Positions 50,035 through 56,320 of a stretch of 56,320 nucleotides of DNA are shown here, piece after piece; the stretch's first letter is position 1; each line of letters begins with the position of its first letter. The stretch is from Bacteroidota bacterium (GTDB taxonomy: Bacteria; Bacteroidota; Bacteroidia; UBA7662): NCBI GenBank assembly GCA_005799025.1, contig SYHX01000019.1:1-56320 (forward strand), written 5' to 3'. Position numbers and translations under genes: made by a program. The notes beneath the pieces were generated by a model that was not told where the DNA came from, searched no databases, and saw only the letters and a list, made by a program, of their open reading frames with translations.

Positions 50035-50125
50035 GGCCAAAGGTTCTGCTAGCCGATCTACACGTTTATGAGCGGATAATGCCCTGCTTATGGCTATTTT
50101 GCGCTTGCAATTGGGATATAAAGCG

Positions 50126-51061
50126 ATGAAAGTACTGGTTACAGGGGCCAACGGCTTGTTGGGGCAGAAGTTGCTCAATCGTTTGGTTAAAGAGCTTGGT
50201 TTTCAAATTATGGCAACCGGCCGTGGGGAGCATCGTCTTTTCGGAAAGCATAGGTCGAGCTACACGTACAGGTCCTTGGATGTCACTAGCCGTGACGCGG
50301 TCAGGGATTTTATGGCAGAGTATAGACCCGATTGTGTGATACATACAGCGGCCATGACGCAGGTGGACGATTGTGAGAAAGACCATAGCGCTTGCCGTTT
50401 GAACAACGTGGATGCGGTTCGTTTTGTGGCCGAGGCTTGTGAACCCTGGGGAACGCATTTGATTCACTTGTCCACCGACTTTGTTTTTGATGGTAGGACT
50501 GGCCCTTACCTGGAAGAGGATGAACCCAATCCCCTCAGTATTTATGGGCATTCTAAGGCCGATGCCGAGCAGATTGTGTTGCAATATTCGGGTCCATGGT
50601 CTATAATTCGTACTGTATTGGTTTATGGTTTGGCGGCTGATATGAGCCGGTCCAATATTGTATTGTGGATCAAAAAGTCGTTGGAAGAAGGCCGTGAAAT
50701 TCGTATAGTTTCAGATCAATTTCGTACTCCCACTTTGGCGGAAGATTTGGCAGAGGGCTGTTGTAGGGTGGCTCTGCGAAAAGCCACTGGCATCTACAAC
50801 ATTAGCGGGGGGGAGTACATGTCGGTGCTCGAGATGGCGAGGCGTATTGCAAGGTATTTTCAATTAAACGAGAAATTAATCGAGCCCACAACTTCCTTGG
50901 AATTGGGACAGGCTGCCTCAAGGCCACTCTTGAGTGGCTTCATCATTGACAAGGCCCGGCGTGATTTAGATTACGTGCCTCATACCTTGGAAGAAGGTAT
51001 TTCCTTGATTTTGGAGCAATTTGCTGCTCAATCACCAAACATAGAACGTATAGCCCCTTAA
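50126..51061 (+). CDS. RmlD-like sugar-nucleotide reductase (extended SDR)
   Basis: 311 aa. Starts MKVLVTGANGLLGQK, the GxxGxxG NAD(P)-binding turn. VIHTAAMTQVDDCE, IHLSTDFVFDG and YGHSK (YxxxK catalytic pair) are the standard pattern of dTDP-4-dehydrorhamnose reductase. No other rml gene is adjacent, so the true substrate may be another dTDP-sugar or a different small molecule. The open frame begins at 50090 but ATG 50126 directly precedes the dinucleotide motif. The NSS transporter starts 9 bp after its stop. Confidence 0.88.
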   Translation: MKVLVTGANGLLGQKLLNRLVKELGFQIMATGRGEHRLFGKHRSSYTYRSLDVTSRDAVRDFMAEYRPDCVIHTAAMTQVDDCEKDHSACRLNNVDAVRFVAEACEPWGTHLIHLSTDFVFDGRTGPYLEEDEPNPLSIYGHSKADAEQIVLQYSGPWSIIRTVLVYGLAADMSRSNIVLWIKKSLEEGREIRIVSDQFRTPTLAEDLAEGCCRVALRKATGIYNISGGEYMSVLEMARRIARYFQLNEKLIEPTTSLELGQAASRPLLSGFIIDKARRDLDYVPHTLEEGISLILEQFAAQSPNIERIAP

Positions 51062-51070
51062 AAATTATTT

Positions 51071-52585
51071 ATGAGTAGCAACCAAGAATCCTGGGGATCC
51101 CGATTGGGTCTAATTCTCGCCATGGCGGGCAACGCTGTGGGTTTGGGTAATTTTCTGAGATTCCCAGTACAAGCTATCCAAAACGGGGGAGGGGCTTTTA
51201 TCATCCCCTATTTGGTGTGTTTTTTGTTAATGGGTATTCCTTTGTTATGGGTTGAGTGGGCGACTGGTCGATTTGGGGGGAAGAAAGGCAACCATTCAAC
51301 TCCCTTCATCTTGCATGAGCTGGATCCTAAGCGTGCCCTTTGGAAATACGTGGGCGTTTTTGGGATATTCACGAACATTGCGGTCGCCGCTTACTATTGT
51401 TACCTTGAAAGTTGGACCCTGAATTATGTGTGGATGTTTATTCAAAGTGGCTTTAATGGCATGGGGCAGGATGGGGTTGCGAGTTATTTTGATGGCTACA
51501 TAAGCATGGATCAAAATCATACCGCCATTTACTTTTGGTTACTATGCCTATTTCTTAATACCTACATTCTCTCCAAAGGCTTGTCGGGTGGTGTGGAAAA
51601 AGCGGCCAAGGTTGGCATGCCTCTACTTCTCTTGTTTGGTTTGTTTTTGGCTTACAAAGGCATCACCCTCAAAGCCGGAGAATTCGGGGCCTTATTGGAT
51701 GGCACGATTGGTCTAAATTATCTGTGGACCCCTAATTTTGATTCTATTTGGAGCACCAAGGTTTGGTTGGCTGCCGCTGGTCAAATCTTCTTTACGCTGA
51801 GTGTGGGCATGGGTTCAATACAATGTTATGCTGCCTATGTTCGAAGTAAACAAGACATTGCTTTGAATGCCATGTCCGCAGGCTGGATGAATGAGTTTGT
51901 GGAGGTTGTCTTGGGCAGCTCAATTCTCATCCCGATTGCAATCGGTTACCTGGGTGTAGATCAGGTGGTTGAATTGACCAAAAGTGGTGGACTGGGATTG
52001 GGATTCAAAACTTTGCCCTATTTGTTTACCCAATGGGGTCCATTGATGGGCGCTGTAGCTGGTATTTGTTGGTTTGGTCTTTTGTTCTTTGCGGGTATAA
52101 CTTCTTCTTTGGCTATGGGTACACCGGTTATGGCATTTTTGAGGGATGAATTTGGATGGGGCAGGGGAGCCTCGGCCTGGGCTTTTGGGCTAATCGTTAT
52201 GGTGTTGGGTGCACCGACGGTTTTCTTTTACAACGAAGGCGTTTTTGATGAATATGATTATTGGGCAGGGACGGTTAGCCTGGTGCTTTTTGCTTTGCTT
52301 GAGGTGATTTTGTTTGCTTGGGTTTTTGGTATGGACAAAGGCTGGAAGGAAATCAATGAAGGGGCAGACATGAAAATTCCTATAGTTTACCGTTTCATTA
52401 TTCAATATGTTACCCCTCTCATCTTATTGGCTGTGTTTATAGGATCGTTGCCTGATATCATATCCAAAATACAGAACCCGGGGAATGGGTATGTGCAAGG
52501 GGCAAGGCTGCTTTTGCTTGCCCTCTATGCAGGGATAGCTTATGCCGTATATCTGGCCTACCGTCGCCGTAAAGCACGGACTTAG
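51071..52585 (+). CDS. NSS family sodium-dependent amino acid transporter
   Basis: 504 aa inner-membrane symporter of the neurotransmitter:sodium (LeuT-like) family. The first helix carries the signature SRLGLILAMAGNAVGLGNFLRFP, where the unwound GNAVGLGN binds sodium and substrate. About twelve hydrophobic spans follow, with GQIFFTLSVG in TM6. Substrate is probably an amino acid. The next gene, a 47-residue membrane protein, starts 38 bp after its stop and looks like a partner subunit. Confidence 0.92.
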   Translation: MSSNQESWGSRLGLILAMAGNAVGLGNFLRFPVQAIQNGGGAFIIPYLVCFLLMGIPLLWVEWATGRFGGKKGNHSTPFILHELDPKRALWKYVGVFGIFTNIAVAAYYCYLESWTLNYVWMFIQSGFNGMGQDGVASYFDGYISMDQNHTAIYFWLLCLFLNTYILSKGLSGGVEKAAKVGMPLLLLFGLFLAYKGITLKAGEFGALLDGTIGLNYLWTPNFDSIWSTKVWLAAAGQIFFTLSVGMGSIQCYAAYVRSKQDIALNAMSAGWMNEFVEVVLGSSILIPIAIGYLGVDQVVELTKSGGLGLGFKTLPYLFTQWGPLMGAVAGICWFGLLFFAGITSSLAMGTPVMAFLRDEFGWGRGASAWAFGLIVMVLGAPTVFFYNEGVFDEYDYWAGTVSLVLFALLEVILFAWVFGMDKGWKEINEGADMKIPIVYRFIIQYVTPLILLAVFIGSLPDIISKIQNPGNGYVQGARLLLLALYAGIAYAVYLAYRRRKART

Positions 52586-52623
52586 TGATTTTTTTTTGGA
52601 ACTTACCATTTTATATCAGATTT

Positions 52624-52767
52624 ATGACGACTATTGCTTTGATCACCCTTTTGCTATCTCAAGGAATTGTTACAGCCTTCACGATATATTTCCTGTGGAA
52701 GGTGTTAAAGAGTCCTCCTGAATCTTTGGAGAATTCAACCAACGAAAATGAAGTAGATGCCGTCTAA
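52624..52767 (+). CDS. MetS-like small subunit of the NSS transporter
   Basis: 47 aa, one membrane helix: MTTIALITLLLSQGIVTAFT, then YFLWKVLKSPP and an acidic tail. The size, helix followed by a short basic stretch and a proline pair, and position right after an NSS transporter resemble MetS, the small subunit that the Corynebacterium MetP methionine/alanine transporter needs. In other Bacteroidota I recall similar tiny proteins next to NSS genes. The open frame runs from 52585, but ATG 52624 starts at the helix. The ComEA-like gene starts 5 bp after its stop. Confidence 0.65.
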   Translation: MTTIALITLLLSQGIVTAFTIYFLWKVLKSPPESLENSTNENEVDAV

Positions 52768-52772
52768 GGCTT

Positions 52773-53414
52773 ATGCTAAGAGGTTGGGTTCGTTCCATGT
52801 TCCGAATTGGAACGAAGGAGGCATTGGGTTTGGGGTTCTTGTCCCTGATGACTTGGGGCGTGCCTGCCCTCAGGGAATGGGCCTTGCAAAACGAAGGATC
52901 GGTAGAAGTTAAGGACCCTTATCTGCTGGGATTGGTTCAAGAAGTACGTGATGAGGAGAGGCTGAACCGAAAACTTATTCAAGAAGGGAAATTATTTCAT
53001 GCCAAGCTTAGACCTGGGGAACATATTGAATTGAACAGGGCAGACACGAACGATCTGATGCGATTACGAGGGGTTGGGCCTTCATTAGCGCGAAGGATTT
53101 GGATTTATCGTAATAGGCTAGGCGGGTTTATTCATTCACATCAATTGTTGGAAGTTTACGGAATGGACAGTATCACCTTCGAGGTTATTCAGCGGTATAT
53201 AACATTGGAAAGCTCTTTGATTCAGCAAATGAGCATCAACAAAGCGGATGTGGAGGTTTTGTCCGATCACCCTTATGTAGGTTGGTCGCTTGCAAAGCGT
53301 ATGGTGGCCTACCGTCGCCAACATGGACCGTATCATACAAAGGACGAACTTTTCCAAATTTTAGGTACGGATTCTTTGCAATGGATAAAGGCATTTCCTT
53401 ACCTAAAGCCTTAA
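52773..53414 (+). CDS. ComEA-like helix-hairpin-helix protein
   Basis: 213 aa. One N-terminal membrane anchor or signal (about 17-33) and two HhH units. The first is IELNRADTNDLMRLRGVGPSLARRI (key residues: LRGVGPSLA) near 90-110, with YRNRLGGF after it. The second, SINKADVEVLSDHPYVGWSLAKRMVAYR near 150-180, again has NKAD and the second hairpin. Paired HhH domains after a membrane anchor are the ComEA layout, which binds incoming DNA during transformation. No other com gene is here, so natural competence is not shown. It may be co-transcribed with the NSS transporter pair. Confidence 0.82.
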   Translation: MLRGWVRSMFRIGTKEALGLGFLSLMTWGVPALREWALQNEGSVEVKDPYLLGLVQEVRDEERLNRKLIQEGKLFHAKLRPGEHIELNRADTNDLMRLRGVGPSLARRIWIYRNRLGGFIHSHQLLEVYGMDSITFEVIQRYITLESSLIQQMSINKADVEVLSDHPYVGWSLAKRMVAYRRQHGPYHTKDELFQILGTDSLQWIKAFPYLKP

Positions 53415-53457
53415 TTAAAGAGGCCTACAGCTGTACGCGATGGATTCCGTTTGGGCG

Positions 53458-53465
53458 TAATTTTA
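53458..53465 (+). promoter_or_regulatory. Candidate -7 element (TAATTTTA) of the acyl-CoA dehydrogenase gene
   Basis: One mismatch (final A) from TAnnTTTG, with exactly 4 nt (CATC) before ATG 53470, the same spacing as other leaderless candidates here. Confidence 0.4.
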
Positions 53466-53469
53466 CATC

Positions 53470-54615
53470 ATGGATTTTAAGACCTCAGAAAGCACAACCA
53501 TGATAGGCTCTTCCGTAAAGGAATTTGCGGCCCGTCGAATCAAGCCATTTTCCATGGAATGGGATGAAAGCCAAGAATTCCCTCGCGATTTGTTCAAAGA
53601 AATGGGTCAATTAGGCCTTATGGGCGTCCTGGTTCCTGACGCTTACGGTGGCACAGGCTTGGGTTACGAAGAATATGTTGAAGCGATTGTGGAATTGTCC
53701 AAAGCGGATCCCTCTATAGGGCTTTCCATGGCGGCTCATAATTCGCTTTGCACCGGCCATATCATGGCGTTTGGGGACGAGGAACAGAAGCGTCGCTGGT
53801 TGCCCCGATTGGCTTCGGGGGAATGGATTGGTGCATGGGGTTTGACAGAGCCCAATACTGGTTCGGATGCGATGCGGATGCTAACGACTGCCGTGGACAA
53901 GGGCGATCATTGGCTATTGAACGGTGCCAAATGTTGGATAACCCACGGTAATTCAGCAGAGGTCGCCGTGGTGATGGTAAGGACCGGAGAACTTTTGGAT
54001 TCTCATGGGATTTCTGCTTTGGTTGTGGAGCGTGGTACCGAAGGTTGGCTACAAGGCCGCAAAGAGAATAAATTAGGCATGCGCTGTTCGGAGACCACAG
54101 AAATGATCTTCAAAGATTGCAAGGTCCCCAAGGAGAATCTATTGGGTAAAGTAGGGGACGGTTTTGTGCAGGCCATGAAAATTCTGGATGGTGGAAGAAT
54201 CAGTATCGCCGCTTTGTCTCTGGGAATCGCCAAGGGGGCCTTGGAGGCGGCTGTTCGATACGCGGGAGAGCGTCAACAATTTGGGAAGCCTATTGCTGAA
54301 TTTCAAGGAATTGCCTTCAAATTAGCAGATATGGCCACCGAAATAGAGGCGGCACATTTACTGACTATGGAGGCAGCGGCACTCAAGAATGAGGGAAAAC
54401 CGGTGACCAAAGTCTCAGCAATGGCCAAATATTATGCATCCGAGGTTGCAGTTCGGGCATCCACAGAGGCTGTTCAAATCTTTGGTGGATACGGGTACAC
54501 CAAAGATTTCCCTGTCGAAAAGTATTACCGTGATTCCAAGCTGTGTACGATTGGGGAAGGGACAAGTGAAATCCAAAAAATGGTCATCGCAAGGCAATTG
54601 TTCAAGGAATCTTGA
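53470..54615 (+). CDS. Acyl-CoA dehydrogenase
   Basis: 381 aa flavoprotein that makes the alpha-beta double bond in acyl-CoA during beta-oxidation. Seen: [19 protein letters not shown], the FAD/substrate region [13 protein letters not shown], the C-terminal [13 protein letters not shown] and the catalytic Glu (about 363) in [10 protein letters not shown]. The order and length fit short/medium-chain enzymes (SCAD/butyryl-CoA dehydrogenase type). It lies just before rpsU, a common Bacteroidota neighbour. The SDR at 17.2 kb could act in the same pathway. Confidence 0.94.
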   Translation: MDFKTSESTTMIGSSVKEFAARRIKPFSMEWDESQEFPRDLFKEMGQLGLMGVLVPDAYGGTGLGYEEYVEAIVELSKADPSIGLSMAAHNSLCTGHIMAFGDEEQKRRWLPRLASGEWIGAWGLTEPNTGSDAMRMLTTAVDKGDHWLLNGAKCWITHGNSAEVAVVMVRTGELLDSHGISALVVERGTEGWLQGRKENKLGMRCSETTEMIFKDCKVPKENLLGKVGDGFVQAMKILDGGRISIAALSLGIAKGALEAAVRYAGERQQFGKPIAEFQGIAFKLADMATEIEAAHLLTMEAAALKNEGKPVTKVSAMAKYYASEVAVRASTEAVQIFGGYGYTKDFPVEKYYRDSKLCTIGEGTSEIQKMVIARQLFKES

Positions 54616-54616
54616 T

Positions 54617-54624
54617 TACATTTG
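54617..54624 (+). promoter_or_regulatory. -7 promoter element (TACATTTG) of rpsU
   Basis: Exact TAnnTTTG match 19 nt before the rpsU ATG. A TTG lies 16 nt upstream of it (54598-54600). Confidence 0.6.
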
Positions 54625-54643
54625 CCCTCCTTATTCTTTAAGC

Positions 54644-54838
54644 ATGCTCAAAATTGACCTCAAAGACAACGAAGCCGTAGACAAGGCCCTCAAGCGTTTC
54701 AAGAAGAAATTCGAGAAAACAGGGGTTCTTAAGGAATTGCGTGCTCGTCAGGCTTTCGAAAAGCCATCGATCAGGTCGCGTCAACAGCGATTGCGCGCGG
54801 TTTACCGCCAGCAACTCCTGCAGACCGACGTCGTCTAA
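54644..54838 (+). CDS. rpsU: 30S ribosomal protein bS21
   Basis: 64 aa, strongly basic. Begins MLKIDLKDNEAVDKALKRFK and has the conserved FEKPSIRSRQQRLRAVYRQ near the end. Tyr54 is present; in Flavobacterium bS21 this residue helps hide the 16S anti-Shine-Dalgarno. There is no AGGAGG before the ATG; instead the leader contains CCTCCTT, the anti-SD sequence itself. It lies 28 bp after the acyl-CoA dehydrogenase and 34 bp before xerC, the usual Bacteroidota order. Confidence 0.96.
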   Translation: MLKIDLKDNEAVDKALKRFKKKFEKTGVLKELRARQAFEKPSIRSRQQRLRAVYRQQLLQTDVV

Positions 54839-54856
54839 GGACTGACATTAATTCTC

Positions 54857-54864
54857 TAAATTTG
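54857..54864 (+). promoter_or_regulatory. -7 promoter element (TAAATTTG) of xerC
   Basis: Exact TAnnTTTG match, 8 nt before ATG 54873. It supports that start rather than the GTG at 54864, which lies inside the box. Confidence 0.55.
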
Positions 54865-54872
54865 TGGTATCC

Positions 54873-55757
54873 ATGGATTACCGCAACTTTCAGCGTTATT
54901 TAAGCTACGAGAAGAGGGTTTCCCCCCTCACCCTAGAAGCCTATGTTTTGGACTTAGACCAGGTTACTAGTTATTTGAAAGCAGATTGGAATTTGGAGGA
55001 CGGTGAGTTTCCAACCACTCTGCATCTTCGTTCCTGGCTTATTGCTCTCATGGAAAAGGGGCTGCAACCAAGATCTATCAATCGCAAGATTTCTACTCTC
55101 AAATCCTATTTTAAATTTATGATCCGAGAAGGCTTGCACCCTGGCCCGGATCCCTGCAGAGCTCTCCAAAGGCCTAAAACTCCCCGAAATCTCCCTCGAT
55201 CGGTGAGCATATCCTCGATGGAGTTGCTTCTGGAACAAGAATTGCCAGGAAATTTAATGGATTTAAGAGACCGCTGCGTTGTGGAATTGTTGTACGGCTG
55301 TGGGCTCAGAAGAGCCGAAATTATTCAGCTGAAATGGCAGGATTGGGATCGTTCCAATGCGCAGATTAAAATCACCGGCAAAAGATCCAAGGTTAGGATT
55401 TTACCCTTGACCAGGGAATTAATGGATATTTTGAGCCATTATCATCAAGCTTGTGAGCAAATGGGCATGGTGAACATTAGTCAAAGCTTTTTTGGCACTC
55501 CTAAGGGCGAGCCTATGTACCCAAAATTGGTAGGTGACATCGTGCGAAGGGCTTTGAGTAGGGTTAGCACCCAGGAACAGCGTAGTCCACACGTCCTAAG
55601 GCATAGCTTTGCTACGCATCTATTGGACAATGGGGCGGATCTTAACGCAGTCAAAACCTTATTGGGTCACGCAAATTTGGCGGCAACTCAAATCTACACC
55701 CACCAATCTATTGAAAAGTTAAAAGAAATTCACCGTAAAACACACCCCAAAGGATAA
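54873..55757 (+). CDS. xerC: XerC/XerD-type tyrosine recombinase
   Basis: 294 aa. An N-terminal core-binding domain (SAM-like, about 1-85) precedes the catalytic domain. Catalytic residues: Arg146 in CGLRRAE, Lys170 in TGKRSK, His240 and Arg243 in PHVLRHSFATHL, His266 in LLGHANL and the nucleophile Tyr275 in QIYTH. This is the housekeeping recombinase that resolves chromosome dimers rather than a phage integrase: it lies in the conserved rpsU-xerC-tRNA string and no mobile genes are nearby. XerC versus XerD naming is by context. The hibernation factor gene hpf, which often follows xerC in this order, is absent here. Confidence 0.9.
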   Translation: MDYRNFQRYLSYEKRVSPLTLEAYVLDLDQVTSYLKADWNLEDGEFPTTLHLRSWLIALMEKGLQPRSINRKISTLKSYFKFMIREGLHPGPDPCRALQRPKTPRNLPRSVSISSMELLLEQELPGNLMDLRDRCVVELLYGCGLRRAEIIQLKWQDWDRSNAQIKITGKRSKVRILPLTRELMDILSHYHQACEQMGMVNISQSFFGTPKGEPMYPKLVGDIVRRALSRVSTQEQRSPHVLRHSFATHLLDNGADLNAVKTLLGHANLAATQIYTHQSIEKLKEIHRKTHPKG

Positions 55758-55770
55758 AGGCAATGCCTTT
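55756..55770 (+). terminator. Weak hairpin at the xerC stop
   Basis: 6-bp stem AAAGGC/GCCTTT with a 3-nt loop overlapping the xerC stop codon. The T-run at 55793-55799 is 22 nt further on, too far for a standard intrinsic terminator. Confidence 0.25.
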
Positions 55771-55829
55771 GTACGGCTCAGATTTACGCTTATTTTTTTG
55801 AATCTAGTGCTTTTTGATAAGTTTTTCAG

Positions 55830-55837
55830 TATCTTTG
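55830..55837 (+). promoter_or_regulatory. -7 promoter element (TATCTTTG) of the tRNA cluster
   Basis: Exact TAnnTTTG match 81 nt before tRNA-Thr(TGT). It probably starts the precursor for the tRNA-Thr/Tyr/Gly/Thr series and the presumed downstream tuf. No TTG is found at 19-21 nt upstream. Confidence 0.5.
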
Positions 55838-55918
55838 CATTCCTTTTGTCAAACCTATCGTTAGATCGGGTTTTATCGGGTCATACCGGGGCAAGGGGTC
55901 GTTCTTATAGCTTGCTGC

Positions 55919-55991
55919 GCCTCCTTAGCTCAGCTGGTAGAGCAACTGATTTGTAATCAGTAGGTCGCTGGTTCGAATCCGGCAGGAGGCT
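55919..55991 (+). tRNA. tRNA-Thr (TGT)
   Basis: 73-nt cloverleaf. Acceptor GCCTCCT/AGGAGGC with discriminator T, anticodon stem ACTGA/TCAGT with loop TTTGTAA (anticodon TGT), T arm with GGTTCGAATCC. CCA is not encoded. Confidence 0.96.
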
Positions 55992-55998
55992 CGGATTC

Positions 55999-56082
55999 GG
56001 GGAGATACCAGAGTGGCCAAATGGGACCGACTGTAACTCGGTTGGGAAACCTTCGGAGGTTCGAATCCTCCTCTCCCCACCA
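55999..56082 (+). tRNA. tRNA-Tyr (GTA)
   Basis: 84 nt including an encoded CCA, with a long variable arm (GGGAAACCTTC region) typical of bacterial tRNA-Tyr. Acceptor GGGGAGA/TCTCCCC with discriminator A, anticodon stem ACCGA/TCGGT with loop CTGTAAC (anticodon GTA). It begins 7 nt after tRNA-Thr. Confidence 0.96.
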
Positions 56083-56108
56083 GTGCAGGCAACATCATGC
56101 TTCACCAT

Positions 56109-56184
56109 GCGGGAGTAGCTCAGTTGGTAGAGCGACAGCCTTCCAAGCTGTAGGTCGCGGGTTCGAACCTCGTCTCCCGCTCCA
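56109..56184 (+). tRNA. tRNA-Gly (TCC)
   Basis: 76 nt including encoded CCA. Acceptor GCGGGAG/CTCCCGC with discriminator T, anticodon stem ACAGC/GCTGT with loop CTTCCAA (anticodon TCC), T arm with GGTTCGAACCT. Confidence 0.96.
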
Positions 56185-56284
56185 GAATCAGGAATCCAAG
56201 GATTTCTTGCTCAGGGGTGCTCTGTTCGGATTCATGCTTCCCTCGGAATCCGCTCCATCCACGCCAGCAGCGAGACATTTACCC

Positions 56285-56320
56285 GCCGTTGTAGCTCAGG
56301 GGTAGAGCACTTCCTTGGTA
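56285..56320 (+). tRNA. tRNA-Thr (GGT), cut by the window end
   Basis: The first 36 nt of a tRNA: acceptor 5' strand GCCGTTG, D arm GCTCAGGGGTAGAGC, the anticodon-stem 5' strand CTTCC and loop start TTGGT, giving anticodon GGT. The position as fourth tRNA before the expected tuf fits tRNA-Thr. Confidence 0.85.

Noticed and set aside
54873-55757. Phage or integrative-element integrase next to tRNA genes
   Set aside because: The recombinase lies in the conserved rpsU-xerC-tRNA order, and there are no att-like tRNA duplications or mobile genes nearby.
55905-56305. Open frames across the tRNA cluster on both strands
   Set aside because: They simply read through the tRNA genes, which show clear cloverleafs.

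Overview
The window comes from a member of the Bacteroidota of middling G+C. The evidence is the set of type IX secretion (T9SS) C-terminal sorting domains, a PorQ-like T9SS protein, a TamL-type lipoprotein of the BamA/TamA family, start codons mostly without Shine-Dalgarno sequences, and many copies of the Bacteroidota -7 promoter element TAnnTTTG. The gene string rpsU - xerC - tRNA-Thr - tRNA-Tyr - tRNA-Gly - tRNA-Thr at the right end is also typical of the phylum, where it normally leads into tuf. I cannot name the genus.

Layout. 1-9.7 kb is mostly housekeeping: typA (5' end cut by the window), cmk, a DbpA-type DEAD-box helicase, dnaA, hisS, hutH and lgt. 9.8-17.3 kb holds secreted and envelope proteins: a T9SS-sorted protein, a leftward lipoprotein-porQ-GH13 amylase cluster, a LuxE-like acyltransferase and a T9SS-sorted esterase. 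17.2-21.6 kb is leftward: a dienoyl-CoA-reductase-like SDR, a ZIP transporter, a PAP2 phosphatase, a methyltransferase and a secreted EEP nuclease/phosphatase. 21.7-24.9 kb is a ppk-ppx polyphosphate pair. 24.9-32.2 kb is leftward: two beta-rich envelope proteins, fabH, rpmA, rplU and tamL. 32.2-40.0 kb carries a SpoU-type RNA methyltransferase and three neighbouring secreted proteins (endonuclease I, a CxxCH protein, an M43 metalloprotease) that share one dockerin-like module. 40.0-45.2 kb holds a fatty-acid hydroxylase, a TIGR00266/AIM24 protein, a secreted DNA/RNA nuclease, an oligopeptidase-B-like protease and a small HAD protein. 45.3-49.9 kb is one 1518-residue T9SS-sorted protein built of 17 GCDS-type repeats and three cohesin-like domains. 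49.9-56.3 kb has tRNA-Pro, an RmlD-like reductase, an NSS transporter with a tiny membrane partner, a ComEA-like HhH protein, an acyl-CoA dehydrogenase, rpsU, xerC and the tRNA cluster.

The most interesting possibility is a cell-surface assembly. Three adjacent secreted proteins carry a degenerate dockerin-like tandem repeat (consensus about DALLxxR...AADVNxSxxVxxxDALxxxRR...GDVNxS). Nearby proteins carry cohesin-like domains, including the giant repeat protein. In the endonuclease the dockerin-like module is the very C-terminus and no T9SS sorting domain follows. Whether these modules really bind each other is inference.

A second theme is promoter layout. Exact or one-mismatch TAnnTTTG boxes lie exactly 4 nt before the start codon of six genes, and 7-8 nt before three more. 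This predicts leaderless or nearly leaderless mRNAs and explains several GTG/TTG starts. No stretch over about 300 bases lacks a gene. The largest gap is 215 bp between the helicase and dnaA. No CRISPR array, insertion sequence, prophage or rRNA was seen.
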